Of a stretch of 64,000 nucleotides of DNA, positions 15,886 through 24,935 are shown in pieces (positions within the stretch are counted from its first letter, which is position 1; every line of letters begins with the position of its first letter). Both the position numbers and the translations under genes were made by a program. The stretch comes from Bacteroidales bacterium (GTDB lineage: Bacteria; Bacteroidota; Bacteroidia; Bacteroidales; VadinHA17), in the NCBI GenBank assembly GCA_016715075.1, contig JADKBK010000042.1, forward strand, positions 1 to 64,000, written 5' to 3'. The notes under the pieces were generated by a model, which was not told the origin of the DNA, did not search any database, and saw nothing but the letters and a program-made list of their open reading frames with translations.

Positions 15886-17209
15886 TCAGAATATTCGAAT
15901 CTGATTTTGCTATAACCCTGTCAAACTTATCAAGGATAGCAATTACCTTAGTGTAATCCCTGTTTTTGCTGACAAAAATCTGTCCGATACCCCTCTTGTC
16001 AAGTTTCGAGAAGACAAAGCTTATACTCATAATATTAATATCCATTGCAGGTTGGTATAATCTCTCCTTATGCTCATTTTCATGAAGAACGGAAACAAGC
16101 TGTGCATTTGTTAGATCCTGAAGGACATCCCTGGCCAGGCGTACTGGAATTTTAAGCGAATGAGCTATCGTTTCGGCGCTGATAGGCTTTTCGCCGATCG
16201 CAAAATTGCGGATGATCATATGAAGGACCATTATCACAACAGCCCGTTTCTGATAGTTGCTTATATTCAGTGATAATGATTCAAGCTCATAGTGAGCAAA
16301 ATTCTGATTTGCAAAGGTAAGCTCCGCACCAAGTAAAACTACGATCCAGCTGGACTGTAATAATATCAGCAATAACGGAACTGCGGCAAAGCTTCCGTAT
16401 ATGGCGCTAAGTTTTGCTATTCCGAACTGAAGATCAAGATATACCCATAGCAATATCTGCAGAATCGTTCCGGCAATAATACCTGATATCATCGCTGGAA
16501 CAAACTTAACCTTTGCATTAGGCATAATAATGAATAATATAGTCAGAATAGTCCAACTGATAAGATAGGGTGTGAATTTGATGAGAGAACTGATTACCGG
16601 CTTGAAAAAATCAAGTATAGGTGCCCTTACCATAAATTCGGCAAGTTCTGTACTTATAAAAACTTTTATGCTGCTTGAGAGGATAATAAATACAGGAGCA
16701 ATGAGCATAATAGTGAGATAATCTGTAAATTTTCTGTACCATGGACGTGAGGATCTGACCTGCCAGATGTGATTGAATGAAGTTTCGATACGATTCAGCA
16801 ATGACATCACAGACCAGAAAAGCACTACCACTCCAACACCTGCTATTGGTCCTCCCCGTGTTTCTTCAATGGCACTCATGGCATTTTTCAATACCCAGTT
16901 AAGAACTTCCTGCTGCGCCTGAAATTTATCTGTTATCAGCTCCTTCAGATTCTCATCCAGTGAAAAGCCCTTAGCAATTGCAAAAGCAATAGCTGCTACA
17001 GGTATTATGGAGAGAAGTGAATAAAATGTAAGCGCTGAAGCTCTGAGCTGTACTTTATCGTTAAGAAATCCCCGTGCAGCGAGCATCAGAATTTTCAGCT
17101 GTTTAAAAAGAAATGTTTTCCCTCTGGAGATTTCTGATAGCGGGGTATGCCAGATAATATAATTTAAACGTTTTATCTGCTCCATAACCCATAATACAGG
17201 ATTTGCCAT
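15872..17209 (-). CDS. YihY/BrkB-family membrane protein
   Basis: A 445-residue integral membrane protein of the YihY/BrkB family. The family signature RASALTFYSLLSIIPVAAIAFAIAKGF begins near residue 55. Five or six further membrane helices follow (GVGVVVLFWSVMSLLNRIE, LTIMLIAPVFIILSSSI, LISWTILTILFIIMPNAK, MISGIIAGTILQILLWVYL, AAVPLLLILLQSSWIVVLLGAELTFA). The C-terminal 130 residues are soluble and look like a winged-helix domain (ISAETIAHSLKIPVRLARDVLQDLTNAQLVS), as in many long YihY proteins. It was once annotated as ribonuclease BN in error; its true role is unknown. It reads toward BioG and away from comB. Confidence 0.85.
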   Translation of the reverse strand: MANPVLWVMEQIKRLNYIIWHTPLSEISRGKTFLFKQLKILMLAARGFLNDKVQLRASALTFYSLLSIIPVAAIAFAIAKGFSLDENLKELITDKFQAQQEVLNWVLKNAMSAIEETRGGPIAGVGVVVLFWSVMSLLNRIETSFNHIWQVRSSRPWYRKFTDYLTIMLIAPVFIILSSSIKVFISTELAEFMVRAPILDFFKPVISSLIKFTPYLISWTILTILFIIMPNAKVKFVPAMISGIIAGTILQILLWVYLDLQFGIAKLSAIYGSFAAVPLLLILLQSSWIVVLLGAELTFANQNFAHYELESLSLNISNYQKRAVVIMVLHMIIRNFAIGEKPISAETIAHSLKIPVRLARDVLQDLTNAQLVSVLHENEHKERLYQPAMDINIMSISFVFSKLDKRGIGQIFVSKNRDYTKVIAILDKFDRVIAKSDSNILIKDL

Positions 17210-17337
17210 AATTTTTTGCTCCTTTTAACAATTAAGGGATTTAAACAACTACAAGTATCAAATATACAAAATACAGTAGGGTGTGAAATATTAACAGGCA
17301 AATAATTACTATTTTCACCTGTTAAAGCTCAAAAAAT

Positions 17338-18033
17338 ATGAAGGTTGAAATTCTTGAATTTGTGGAAGGAGCACGAAAGGCAAGGGGAATAACTGTAATA
17401 ATTGATGTATTCAGAGCCTTTTCTGTAGGCTGCTATGCTTATGATTCAGGTGCCGAGAGAATTATTGCCACCGGGGATGTTGAAGCAGCATTTAATTTAA
17501 GGAAAATATATTCAAATGCTCTCCTTGTTGGTGAACGGGATGAAAAGATGATTCCTGGTTTTGACCTTGGAAACAGTCCGACTGAAATAATGCAGGCTGA
17601 TCTTCATGGAAAAACTGTAATCCACACCACAACAGCCGGCACCCAGGGGCTGATAAACGCATCATTGGCCGACGTTGTCATCACAGGAAGTCTTGTAAAC
17701 TCAGGTGCTGTTGTAAGATTCATTCAGGCGATGAAGCCAGATCATGTATCGCTTGTTGCCATGGGATACCGGGCCACTCAGTCGGCAGAGGAGGACCTTC
17801 TTTGTGCGCACTTTATAAAAGATGGACTTCTGGGCGAAAACAGTGCATCTGATGAGATGATAACAGCTCTCATGGAGACCTCCGGAAAGAGATTTTTTAA
17901 TCAGGATAATATAAGATTCTCCCCTCCTTCAGATTTTTTCCTCTGTACAATGAAGGATCGCTTTAATTTCATACTCAGGGCTGAAACCCGGGAAGACGGA
18001 AATATTGCCCTTATTAAAACGGAGGTGTTTTAG
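17338..18033 (+). CDS. comB: 2-phosphosulfolactate phosphatase
   Basis: A 231-residue ComB-family phosphatase. It opens with the family motif VIIDVFRAFSVGCYAYDSGAERIIATGD. Further along it has GERDEKMIPGFDLGNSP, the TTTAGTQGL phosphate-binding region, VAMGYRATQSAEEDL, and a C-terminal domain with PPSDFFLCTM. ComB hydrolyses 2-phosphosulfolactate to sulfolactate in coenzyme M biosynthesis. In bacteria that lack methanogenesis, such as this one, the same fold is widespread and probably serves sulfolactate or sulfonate metabolism or another phosphoester. No sulfonate genes are nearby, so the true substrate is open. It is transcribed alone; convergent with the glycosyltransferase. Confidence 0.85.
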   Translation: MKVEILEFVEGARKARGITVIIDVFRAFSVGCYAYDSGAERIIATGDVEAAFNLRKIYSNALLVGERDEKMIPGFDLGNSPTEIMQADLHGKTVIHTTTAGTQGLINASLADVVITGSLVNSGAVVRFIQAMKPDHVSLVAMGYRATQSAEEDLLCAHFIKDGLLGENSASDEMITALMETSGKRFFNQDNIRFSPPSDFFLCTMKDRFNFILRAETREDGNIALIKTEVF

Positions 18034-18132
18034 AATGTATTTAACTACTATATAGCAGATTAAACAACTGCGAATATTATCTTTAAAATACCTATAGAAT
18101 AAGCTTCGCACAATAAATTAAGTTGAGAAGTA

Positions 18133-19068
18133 TCAGAAAATAGGATTAACCTTTTTTCGCTTATGGATCTCCCTGTAGGTGCAGAACATTGCCTCTTTAT
18201 AAAACCTGAACAGCAGAAGTGAAATATTGCCGGAATCGAGCCTGATCTCCATCCTGTCCCTGTACCTGATATAAAATCTGGCCAGGAGACCTGTCAATCT
18301 GAAGAACCTAAGTGAATTATATGTTCTGAGAACTTTAGCATTCCGTGAGAATGTCCGTTTATCTGTCACATTATCATACAGCCTGCTCAGGTTTTCAATT
18401 CCGAGCTTAGTCTTATTCAGGAACTCTTTATTTGTTTCAAGCCCTTCGTGAACGAGTCCGTTATCGATATGAAGCACATCGATCCCGGCTTTCTTAAGCT
18501 GGTAGCCCATAAGAGTGTCCTCATAACCGTATTGTTTCAGACCTTCATTGAACCTGATCTTTGAAAAGACAGATTTCTCTATCATTACATTAAAAGTAGT
18601 GAACCATTCATGAGGGTTCTTATTCTTTTCAGAAGCCTTACGTTGTTCGTACCACTTTCCGTATGTCCACCTCAGGAGCTTATCCGGGTCTCCGGGAGGT
18701 GCATCATGGTATAAAACTCCGCCGCAGATTACTTTGTAGACTGACATCATTGAAAGCCAGTTACGAAAATATGTTTCTGATGTGCCCTGCAGAACGGTAT
18801 CAGCATCAATAAAAAGGAGATAATCTCCTGATGCCTCCATCGCCAGTTTATTGCGGATAGCGGCCCTGCCAATATTCTTTTCAGAGGATATAAGCCTTAC
18901 TCCTTCCCCTTCGATAGCTCGGTATTTCTCTTTAAATTCGGCGGATGAACCATCATCACCGATCAGTATTTCAATGAATTCAGGCACTTTTCCCAGTCCG
19001 CTTTTCATTCCATGAACAAGCGCTATGATATCATAATCATACACAGGAACAAGAAGAGAGATCTTCAT
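18133..19068 (-). CDS. Family 2 glycosyltransferase
   Basis: A 311-residue GT-A fold glycosyltransferase. The N-terminus is typical of GT2: ISLLVPVYDYD, the nucleotide-binding IEILIGDDGSS, then NIGRAAIRNKLAMEASGDYLLFIDADT, where IDAD is the metal-binding DxD-type motif. The acceptor half includes FTTFNVMIEKSVFSKIRFNEGLKQYGYEDTLMGYQLKKAG with the ED motif. There are no membrane helices, so it acts on the cytoplasmic side, probably on lipid-linked glycans. It stands alone, with no polysaccharide genes next to it; the acceptor cannot be predicted. Confidence 0.85.
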   Translation of the reverse strand: MKISLLVPVYDYDIIALVHGMKSGLGKVPEFIEILIGDDGSSAEFKEKYRAIEGEGVRLISSEKNIGRAAIRNKLAMEASGDYLLFIDADTVLQGTSETYFRNWLSMMSVYKVICGGVLYHDAPPGDPDKLLRWTYGKWYEQRKASEKNKNPHEWFTTFNVMIEKSVFSKIRFNEGLKQYGYEDTLMGYQLKKAGIDVLHIDNGLVHEGLETNKEFLNKTKLGIENLSRLYDNVTDKRTFSRNAKVLRTYNSLRFFRLTGLLARFYIRYRDRMEIRLDSGNISLLLFRFYKEAMFCTYREIHKRKKVNPIF

Positions 19069-19188
19069 TTCAGGTTATAGGTTGATAAACAAAAGTACAA
19101 TATATTTTATTAATATTTACCTATTCAAACTTTGGCAGAGAAATTGCATTAGCTAATTTTGTCAGATTCAATAAATTCTGATTTGCAA

Positions 19189-20610
19189 ATGGGAAAGTAT
19201 TTCATAGTTGTTCTGTTGTCGATATTTCCGGCAATACTCTTCGGTCAGTTAAAAACCGGTTATGAGATCGAGGTTACTCTTGATGGACTATCTGATTCGA
19301 CAGTTTTCATGGCTTACCATCTCGGTGACAAGCAATACATTAAGGATACTTTAAAACTTGACAGGTCGGCCCACGGGATTTTCAGGGGAAAAGAAACATT
19401 ACCTCAGGGTATATATATGATCGTTCTTCCAGGAAGGAAGTATTTTGAAATACTTATAGCCGCTGACCAGTATTTTTCACTTCGCTGTGTTTATAATGAT
19501 TATTTCAATACCCTTAAATTTATCGGTTCTGATGAAAACAGCGCTTTCATAACTTATCAGAAAAACTGGATGTCTATGCAGCAAAAGTCTGCGGAACTCC
19601 AGAAAAGGGTCCAGAATAACAAACATAACAACGACTCTGTGAAAATTCTGACAGCTGAACAAAAATCACTGGAGGCAAGAATGATGAAATATCTGAAGTC
19701 TGTGATAGAGGTGAATAATGGAAACCTTCTCTCAGGGCTCGTCAAAGCTATGCTGCCACCAGAGATCCCTAATTTCACCATACCCGCTGTTGTTGCTAAT
19801 CCCGATTCAATAAGATGGATTCTGAATTATAATTATAATAAGGATCATTACTTTGATAATATCGACTTCACTGATGAGAGATTATTGAGGACACCTATTA
19901 TATATAGTCGTCTCAATACCTTTTTTACAAATGTTGTAATTCAGGCACCAGATTCAATAAACAGGGAGATCGATAAGCTTGTTAAAAAGTGCGAAGGCAA
20001 TAACAAGGTCTATCAGTTTGTAGCAGTCTATTTATTCAACCACTTCAGGGAGAGTGAAATAATGGGCCATGATGCTGTGATGGTAAAATTGGCCGATGAT
20101 ATATATCTTTCAGGGAAGGCAGACTGGGTATCAAAGGAGTTTAAGGACGACCTGAGGAAGCAAATTGAGCTTCTTCGCCCCAATCTCATCGGCAAAAAAG
20201 CCCGTGATCTTGTAATGGATTCATACAGCGGGATACCTGTTTCCCTTTACGATGTGCAGAAGGATTTTACGATTCTCTATTTTTGGGAGCCTAACTGTGG
20301 CCATTGTAAAGAAACAACACCTAAGCTGAAGGCCTACTATGACAAGGCCAAAAATAAAAATATAGAGATATTTGCTGTTTGCACACAGTCGGATAAGCAG
20401 AAATGGACACAGTACATTGAAGAGAACCAGATTACATGGATAAACGGATGGGATCCCAGGAGAAGTTCTCATTTTGATTCCTATTACAATGTACAATCCA
20501 CTCCGCTGATCTATATCCTTGATAAAAACAAGGTTATTATAGCGAAAAAATTATCGGTTGAGGATATTGGTCCCTTTATAGAAAACTACAGAAAGATGAA
20601 AGTCAGGTAG
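19189..20610 (+). CDS. TlpA-like thioredoxin-fold protein with DUF4369-type N-terminus
   Basis: From the ATG at 19189, chosen because it gives a proper signal peptide (FIVVLLSIFPAILFGQ) where the frame opens 30 bases earlier at a TTG, the protein has about 473 residues. Residues 15-130 resemble DUF4369 (beta-rich, YEIEVTLDGLSDSTVFMAYHLGDK), a middle helical part resembles DUF5106, and the last 150 residues are a thioredoxin fold. ILYFWEPNCGHCKETTPKLK contains the redox-active CGHC. VQSTPLIYILDKNKVII supplies the cis-proline. Such proteins handle disulphide or thiol exchange in the periplasm. No clear operon partner; its 3' end overlaps the convergent btuD by 8 bases. Confidence 0.85.
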   Translation: MGKYFIVVLLSIFPAILFGQLKTGYEIEVTLDGLSDSTVFMAYHLGDKQYIKDTLKLDRSAHGIFRGKETLPQGIYMIVLPGRKYFEILIAADQYFSLRCVYNDYFNTLKFIGSDENSAFITYQKNWMSMQQKSAELQKRVQNNKHNNDSVKILTAEQKSLEARMMKYLKSVIEVNNGNLLSGLVKAMLPPEIPNFTIPAVVANPDSIRWILNYNYNKDHYFDNIDFTDERLLRTPIIYSRLNTFFTNVVIQAPDSINREIDKLVKKCEGNNKVYQFVAVYLFNHFRESEIMGHDAVMVKLADDIYLSGKADWVSKEFKDDLRKQIELLRPNLIGKKARDLVMDSYSGIPVSLYDVQKDFTILYFWEPNCGHCKETTPKLKAYYDKAKNKNIEIFAVCTQSDKQKWTQYIEENQITWINGWDPRRSSHFDSYYNVQSTPLIYILDKNKVIIAKKLSVEDIGPFIENYRKMKVR

Positions 20611-21626
20611 TCGAAGGGGGATAATCAATTATCCGGTTCACAAACTCGTAGAGTGATCCGAATTCGGTTACTGAATTGCTCTCGATCAGCTGCCAGCATC
20701 TGCAACTGCCGGAAGGGAGTTTTAAATATGGCAGCACCTCCCCTTCGGTGACTGAAAAGCCGGCCCTGTTAATTGCTTTTTTTGTATAATGAAGCATTAT
20801 TCCTTCACCTGAAACGTTTATCTCTCCCCTGTTCTCTGTAATGAATGAATAAGTTCCATCCTCTGAGTTATACTGAAAAGCTGATGAATCGAACAGATGA
20901 TCAAATGCACCCTGAAGCATCAGATCCTCCGGAGCTCCTTCCAGAAGATGGTCATCAATTATAAGCCATATTTTATCTGCCTGGCTCATAGCCACGTTAA
21001 GGTCATGAGTCGAGAAGATAATTGTCTTACCGCTATTCTGGGATAGAAGATGCATAAGATGCAGGATTTCAAATTTACTCCCTATATCAAGAAATGCCGT
21101 TGGCTCATCCATAACCAGGATCCCGGTGTCTTGTGCTAAAATCCTGGCTATCATAGCTTTTTGTCGTTCACCATCAGAAAGTTCAGAGATAAACCTCCAT
21201 GAAAGAGATGCCATTCCCGTCTTTTCAATTGCATCAGTTATAATATCATGATTGTATTTATCGATTTTCCCGAACCAATTGGTATAAGGAAATCTCCCAA
21301 GCGCTACCAGGTCATAAACTCTCATATTACTTACCTTCACGATCTCGGTAGAGATATACCCTATCGTTCTGGCGAGATCAGTTCTGGAATATTCCTGTAT
21401 ACTTCTTCCTCCATAGGTGATATCACCTCCCCAGAGATGGCTGTAGCCCTGCAAGTGTTCTGAGAAGAGTACTCTTGCCTATGCCATTCTTTCCAATGAC
21501 TGCGATCATTTCTCCTCTTCTTGCAGTGGCAGAAAGAGGCGGAAGAAGAACTTTTTCATTCCTCCCGTCTGCATACCCTATTCTCAGTGAGCCGATTGAT
21601 AATATTTCTTCCGAATCTCTTGTCAT
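20603..21626 (-). CDS. btuD: ABC transporter ATPase, vitamin B12 uptake (one frameshift)
   Basis: ATPase of the B12 importer, about 340 residues. The start at 21626 is decided by the TAATG overlap with btuC and an AGGAG eight bases ahead. Walker A is GKNGIGKST. After a one-base excess at the C4 run 21429-21432 the chain continues GGDITYGGRSIQEYSR, with the signature LSDGERQKAM, Walker B ILVMDEPTAFLD and the switch His in STHDLN. Beyond the ATPase core lies a C-terminal extension of about 90 residues of unknown role, seen in Bacteroidetes siderophore/B12 ATPases. It is the last gene of the riboswitch-led operon. Without context it could equally be called FecE-like. Confidence 0.85.
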
Positions 21627-22693
21627 TAAAATACTCCTGAATATTTGCGGTTTCTGAAAATCACCCATATTACTACCGGAATCCCAATCAATGAAGTAAC
21701 CGAATTAACAGGAAGAACACTCTCTGAGCCCGGTAATTGTGAAATAATATCGCTAATGAGCATAATTATTCCTCCTGTGAGTATTGTTCCGGGAATCAGG
21801 ATCCGGTGATCAGAAGTCCTGAGCAGGATCCTTGAAATATGTGGCACTGCGATTCCAATGAAGCCTATCGGGCCGCAAAACGCTGTCACGCTCCCGGTAA
21901 GTATGCTCGTGGAGGCAAATATAACTGCCCTTGAAAACCTGACATTTAATCCAATGCTTGTTGCATAGTTTTCCCCAAGGGATATGGCATTTAGCATTTT
22001 TGAAGAGGCCAGACTCAGCAGAATACCGCCTGATATACAGATAAATAATACATTAAGCTGGGCTGAAGTAAGATTTCCCAGGCTGCCCATCGTCCAGATA
22101 ACATATGCTTTAAGCATTGATTCGGCGCTGAAATACTGCATGATCGTGACAATTGCCGATATCCCGCTTGCCAGCATAATGCCTATTATCAGAATAGTCA
22201 TTATCTCTCTCACACGTGTAGAAATCGACATTATTAGGATCATAACAGCCCCGGCGCCTACCCACGATGCTGCTATAAGTATCCAGTTCCCCAAACCATG
22301 CAATCCGGCCGCAGTTATATTGCCTGAAAACCCAAGTATTACAAATGCTACTCCAAGGCTTGCGCCAGAACTTATTCCAAGAACATCAGGACCGGCCATT
22401 GGATTACGGAATAGTGTCTGCATCTGTAATCCACTTAATGAAAGTGCAATTCCAACGATCAGAGCAGTTAATGCCTTTGGAATTCTGAACTGATATATAA
22501 TTGTCCTGAGAGGGCTCTCATTGTCCTGAAAAAGAACTTTCATAACATCTGAAGCCTTTATGCTAACCGAACCAAAGAAAATATCCAGTAGAAGAAATAG
22601 TGCAACAAGCAAAAGAAGACAGATAAAAACAATTTGTTGTCTCCTGCCAGTGGCCAGAAAGGAATTCTTCATTATGTGGTTACTGCTTCCCAA
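21626..22693 (-). CDS. btuC: ABC transporter permease, vitamin B12 uptake
   Basis: A 355-residue FecCD/BtuC-family permease with about ten membrane helices. Family motifs include IIYQFRIPKALTALIVGIALSLSGLQMQTLFRNPMAGPDVLGISSGASLGVA near the N-terminus and AFCGPIGFIGIAVPHISRILLRTSDHR in the ATPase-coupling loop, ending GIPVVIWVIFRNRK. The start may lie seven codons further in (22672, MKNSF), as the first residues are hydrophilic. It overlaps the ATPase gene by one base and follows btuF by 11 bases. As a dimer it forms the translocation path for cobalamin across the inner membrane. Confidence 0.9.
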   Translation of the reverse strand: MGSSNHIMKNSFLATGRRQQIVFICLLLLVALFLLLDIFFGSVSIKASDVMKVLFQDNESPLRTIIYQFRIPKALTALIVGIALSLSGLQMQTLFRNPMAGPDVLGISSGASLGVAFVILGFSGNITAAGLHGLGNWILIAASWVGAGAVMILIMSISTRVREIMTILIIGIMLASGISAIVTIMQYFSAESMLKAYVIWTMGSLGNLTSAQLNVLFICISGGILLSLASSKMLNAISLGENYATSIGLNVRFSRAVIFASTSILTGSVTAFCGPIGFIGIAVPHISRILLRTSDHRILIPGTILTGGIIMLISDIISQLPGSESVLPVNSVTSLIGIPVVIWVIFRNRKYSGVF

Positions 22694-22704
22694 GGCTTTA
22701 TTCT

Positions 22705-23882
22705 TTAATTGACTTTCCTGTAAAAAGTAAGATTATTATCGGGGAAAATTTCAGGATGAAGTATAGAGGCAATATCCTGAAGTATAAGATGGGGATAAAC
22801 CGCTCCGCTTTCCCAGAAATCATTTCCACCAGCTTCAGTTATGCGGTTATTGTTATTATATAATTTGCCGCTTTTATAGCATGGCAAATCAGTGAGCCTC
22901 GGATCAACAGCAGGGATCTCACTAATTGTCTTAACTGTACCTATATTTAACCAGTAGTCAGCATTCACAGCTTTCAGGTAGACATTTTCCAGTCCTAAAG
23001 GCATTGAAACAGAAGATTTAGTATCCTTCCAGAGATATTCACCTCCCGCATCAGCTATCAGCTTGCTGACAAAAGAGTTACCCGGAGAAATAAACCAGGT
23101 ATCCTTAAAGGGAAGTCCGAGAAGCACTATAGGATTAACTGAAGATCTTTCAGCTACAAACGACTTCAGTTTATTATATTCATCAACTTCTTTGCTGAAA
23201 ATACTGTCTGCCATCTGCTCTCTGCAATAAAGAGCTCCAAACAACTTAATCCATTCAGCTTTTCCCAGGGGATCAGTTTCCAGGTAGTCAGCATTATAAA
23301 CAACTTTTATTCCGAGTTCCTCTATTTTACCAACATAACCTGATGATTCACTGCCAACACCATAAATCATTGTCAGGTCAGGCATGATCTTAAGGATAAG
23401 TTCCTTATTCAGATTTGCCTCATAACCGACATCTTTTATCAATCCGGCATCGGCCATTGATCGCAGCTCAGGTGAGTACATAAATCCTGTACCTGACATG
23501 CCTGCAATGGATTTCCCTTCCCCAGAGCAGATATCATTGCAATATGAGTGGTTGACATGCATACAATCTTTACGACAGGTACCCGGATTACAGAGGAACT
23601 ATCGATCTCAGGCGGTAACTCAGATCCTCTCTTCACAAGATAGTAGACCATATTTATATTGTCGGCCCCCTGCCATGGATTTTTGATAGTTACTTTCGTG
23701 TAGCCTGAATACCTCTCAATAGCGATCCTCTGAGCGATTGAAATTATATTTGTTCCGGATGTGTTTTCAGCATTTCTGACTCCTCTTTTCTCATTGCATG
23801 ATATTACAGCCGTCAGGTAAAGAATTATCAAAATCCGGCTCGCACAGTTTTTTTGAAATGAAATGATAGAAGAAGAGGCCAT
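22705..23882 (-). CDS. btuF: Periplasmic B12-binding lipoprotein (one frameshift)
   Basis: Substrate-binding protein of the BtuF/FepB type, about 392 residues when the G4 run at 23520-23523 is given one more G. The lipobox is LTAVISC (Cys about residue 29). The N-terminal lobe begins IVCMSTTHIAMISAL and continues, after the repair, with EGKSIAGMSGTGFMYSPEL. A long alpha helix (WIKLFGALYCREQMADSIFSKEVDEYNKLKSFVAE) links the two lobes, as in this class of binding proteins. It captures cobalamin that enters through BtuB and delivers it to BtuC-BtuD. It sits 9 bases after btuG and 11 before btuC. Confidence 0.85.
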
Positions 23883-23891
23883 TAGAGATTA

Positions 23892-24929
23892 TTAATTATC
23901 CGAAAGTTTGAAACACATTGAACCCGGAATTATATCGGTCTGCTGGTCAGATACCAAGGAGCCTTCTGAATTATAATGAAGGAGATGTCCATTCTGCTGA
24001 TAATCGACAGCATCGGTTGTAAAAATATCTCCATTTACAGGGTTTATACCAAGCTTATAGTAGTAGTGGCCTGACTGAGCAATTAATGGTTCGGATGGTA
24101 ATTCCTGAGAAGAGATACTCATCCGGTGAACTCCGTTTTCAAGATAGAATAAAGTCTCACCGTTTCCGTCTATCCGGAGACAGCCAGGAGATGCCTCTTT
24201 GGTAGGAAATTGAATATGTTTTTCAATCGTATTTGTCACGGTATTAATTCCGTCAAGCTCTGCAAAATTTTCACGCATCCAGCCGCCGTTGCAAAGCACC
24301 CAGAGCATATTATTCCTGTCAACGACCATACTCTCAGGCTCAATTCCTACTTCAACAGAGTCAATAACTTCATCGGTAAGTGTATTAATTACCATGACTT
24401 CATTTCCTCCCACCCAATTTGCAACAAAGGCTTTATCATCCAAAACAACAATTGATTCGGATGATCTCCTCAGATTAATGTATCCCGATACTGAGAAGTT
24501 ATTCAGGTTTATTACTATCAAAGAATCGGAATACATACTTGTTACATAAGCTTTGGAGGAATTGACAAATCCCATATTTCTTGGTGAAATAAGTCCTGTT
24601 ATTGTTGTTACCGACTGAAGTGAAGATTTTTTTACGACCTCTATCTTTCCTGAATTATTGACAACAATATAAGCCATTTCACCATATAATTCCATCGAAT
24701 TCGGAACATCACCCAATGGCCGTCCATTGACTTCAGTGAACAGATCATTATAAATTTTTGAAGAATCATATGAATAGTATGATAATGAGCCATTTCCTCC
24801 CATGAAATTGCCTTCATTTATTAAGAACACACCATCACCTGTAAGGAATGAGCCCCTCTTTGGCTCTTCATTTTTTTTGCATGCAATAATCATTGTCAGG
24901 AAAAAAATAATAACTGGAATTTTCTTCAT
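23892..24929 (-). CDS. btuG: BtuG-like surface B12-binding beta-propeller lipoprotein
   Basis: A 345-residue lipoprotein (signal to MIIACKK, Cys about residue 17) followed by a YncE-like seven-blade propeller: FLINEGNFMGGNGSLSYYSYDS, then repeats with the pattern xxAYVxxxxxxSLxVINLNxFxV (GEMAYIVVNNSGKIEVV, SKAYVTSMYSDSLIVINL, DKAFVANWVGGNEVMVINTL). In Bacteroides, BtuG is a surface lipoprotein that binds cobalamin very tightly and forms a lid on BtuB. The position here, directly downstream of btuB and ahead of btuF-C-D under a cobalamin riboswitch, supports the same role. Generic YncE propellers would look alike, so the name leans on context. Confidence 0.8.
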   Translation of the reverse strand: MKKIPVIIFFLTMIIACKKNEEPKRGSFLTGDGVFLINEGNFMGGNGSLSYYSYDSSKIYNDLFTEVNGRPLGDVPNSMELYGEMAYIVVNNSGKIEVVKKSSLQSVTTITGLISPRNMGFVNSSKAYVTSMYSDSLIVINLNNFSVSGYINLRRSSESIVVLDDKAFVANWVGGNEVMVINTLTDEVIDSVEVGIEPESMVVDRNNMLWVLCNGGWMRENFAELDGINTVTNTIEKHIQFPTKEASPGCLRIDGNGETLFYLENGVHRMSISSQELPSEPLIAQSGHYYYKLGINPVNGDIFTTDAVDYQQNGHLLHYNSEGSLVSDQQTDIIPGSMCFKLSDN

Positions 24930-24935
24930 TTAGCT

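Noticed and set aside
21984..22493. A 169-codon plus-strand open frame
   Set aside because: It is antisense to btuC, which has unmistakable permease motifs. Its isoleucine/proline-rich sequence is the expected reverse of membrane-helix codons.
20603..24929. A siderophore or haem importer
   Set aside because: The ABC genes alone could be of the iron type, but the cobalamin riboswitch and BtuG-like gene in the same operon point to B12.
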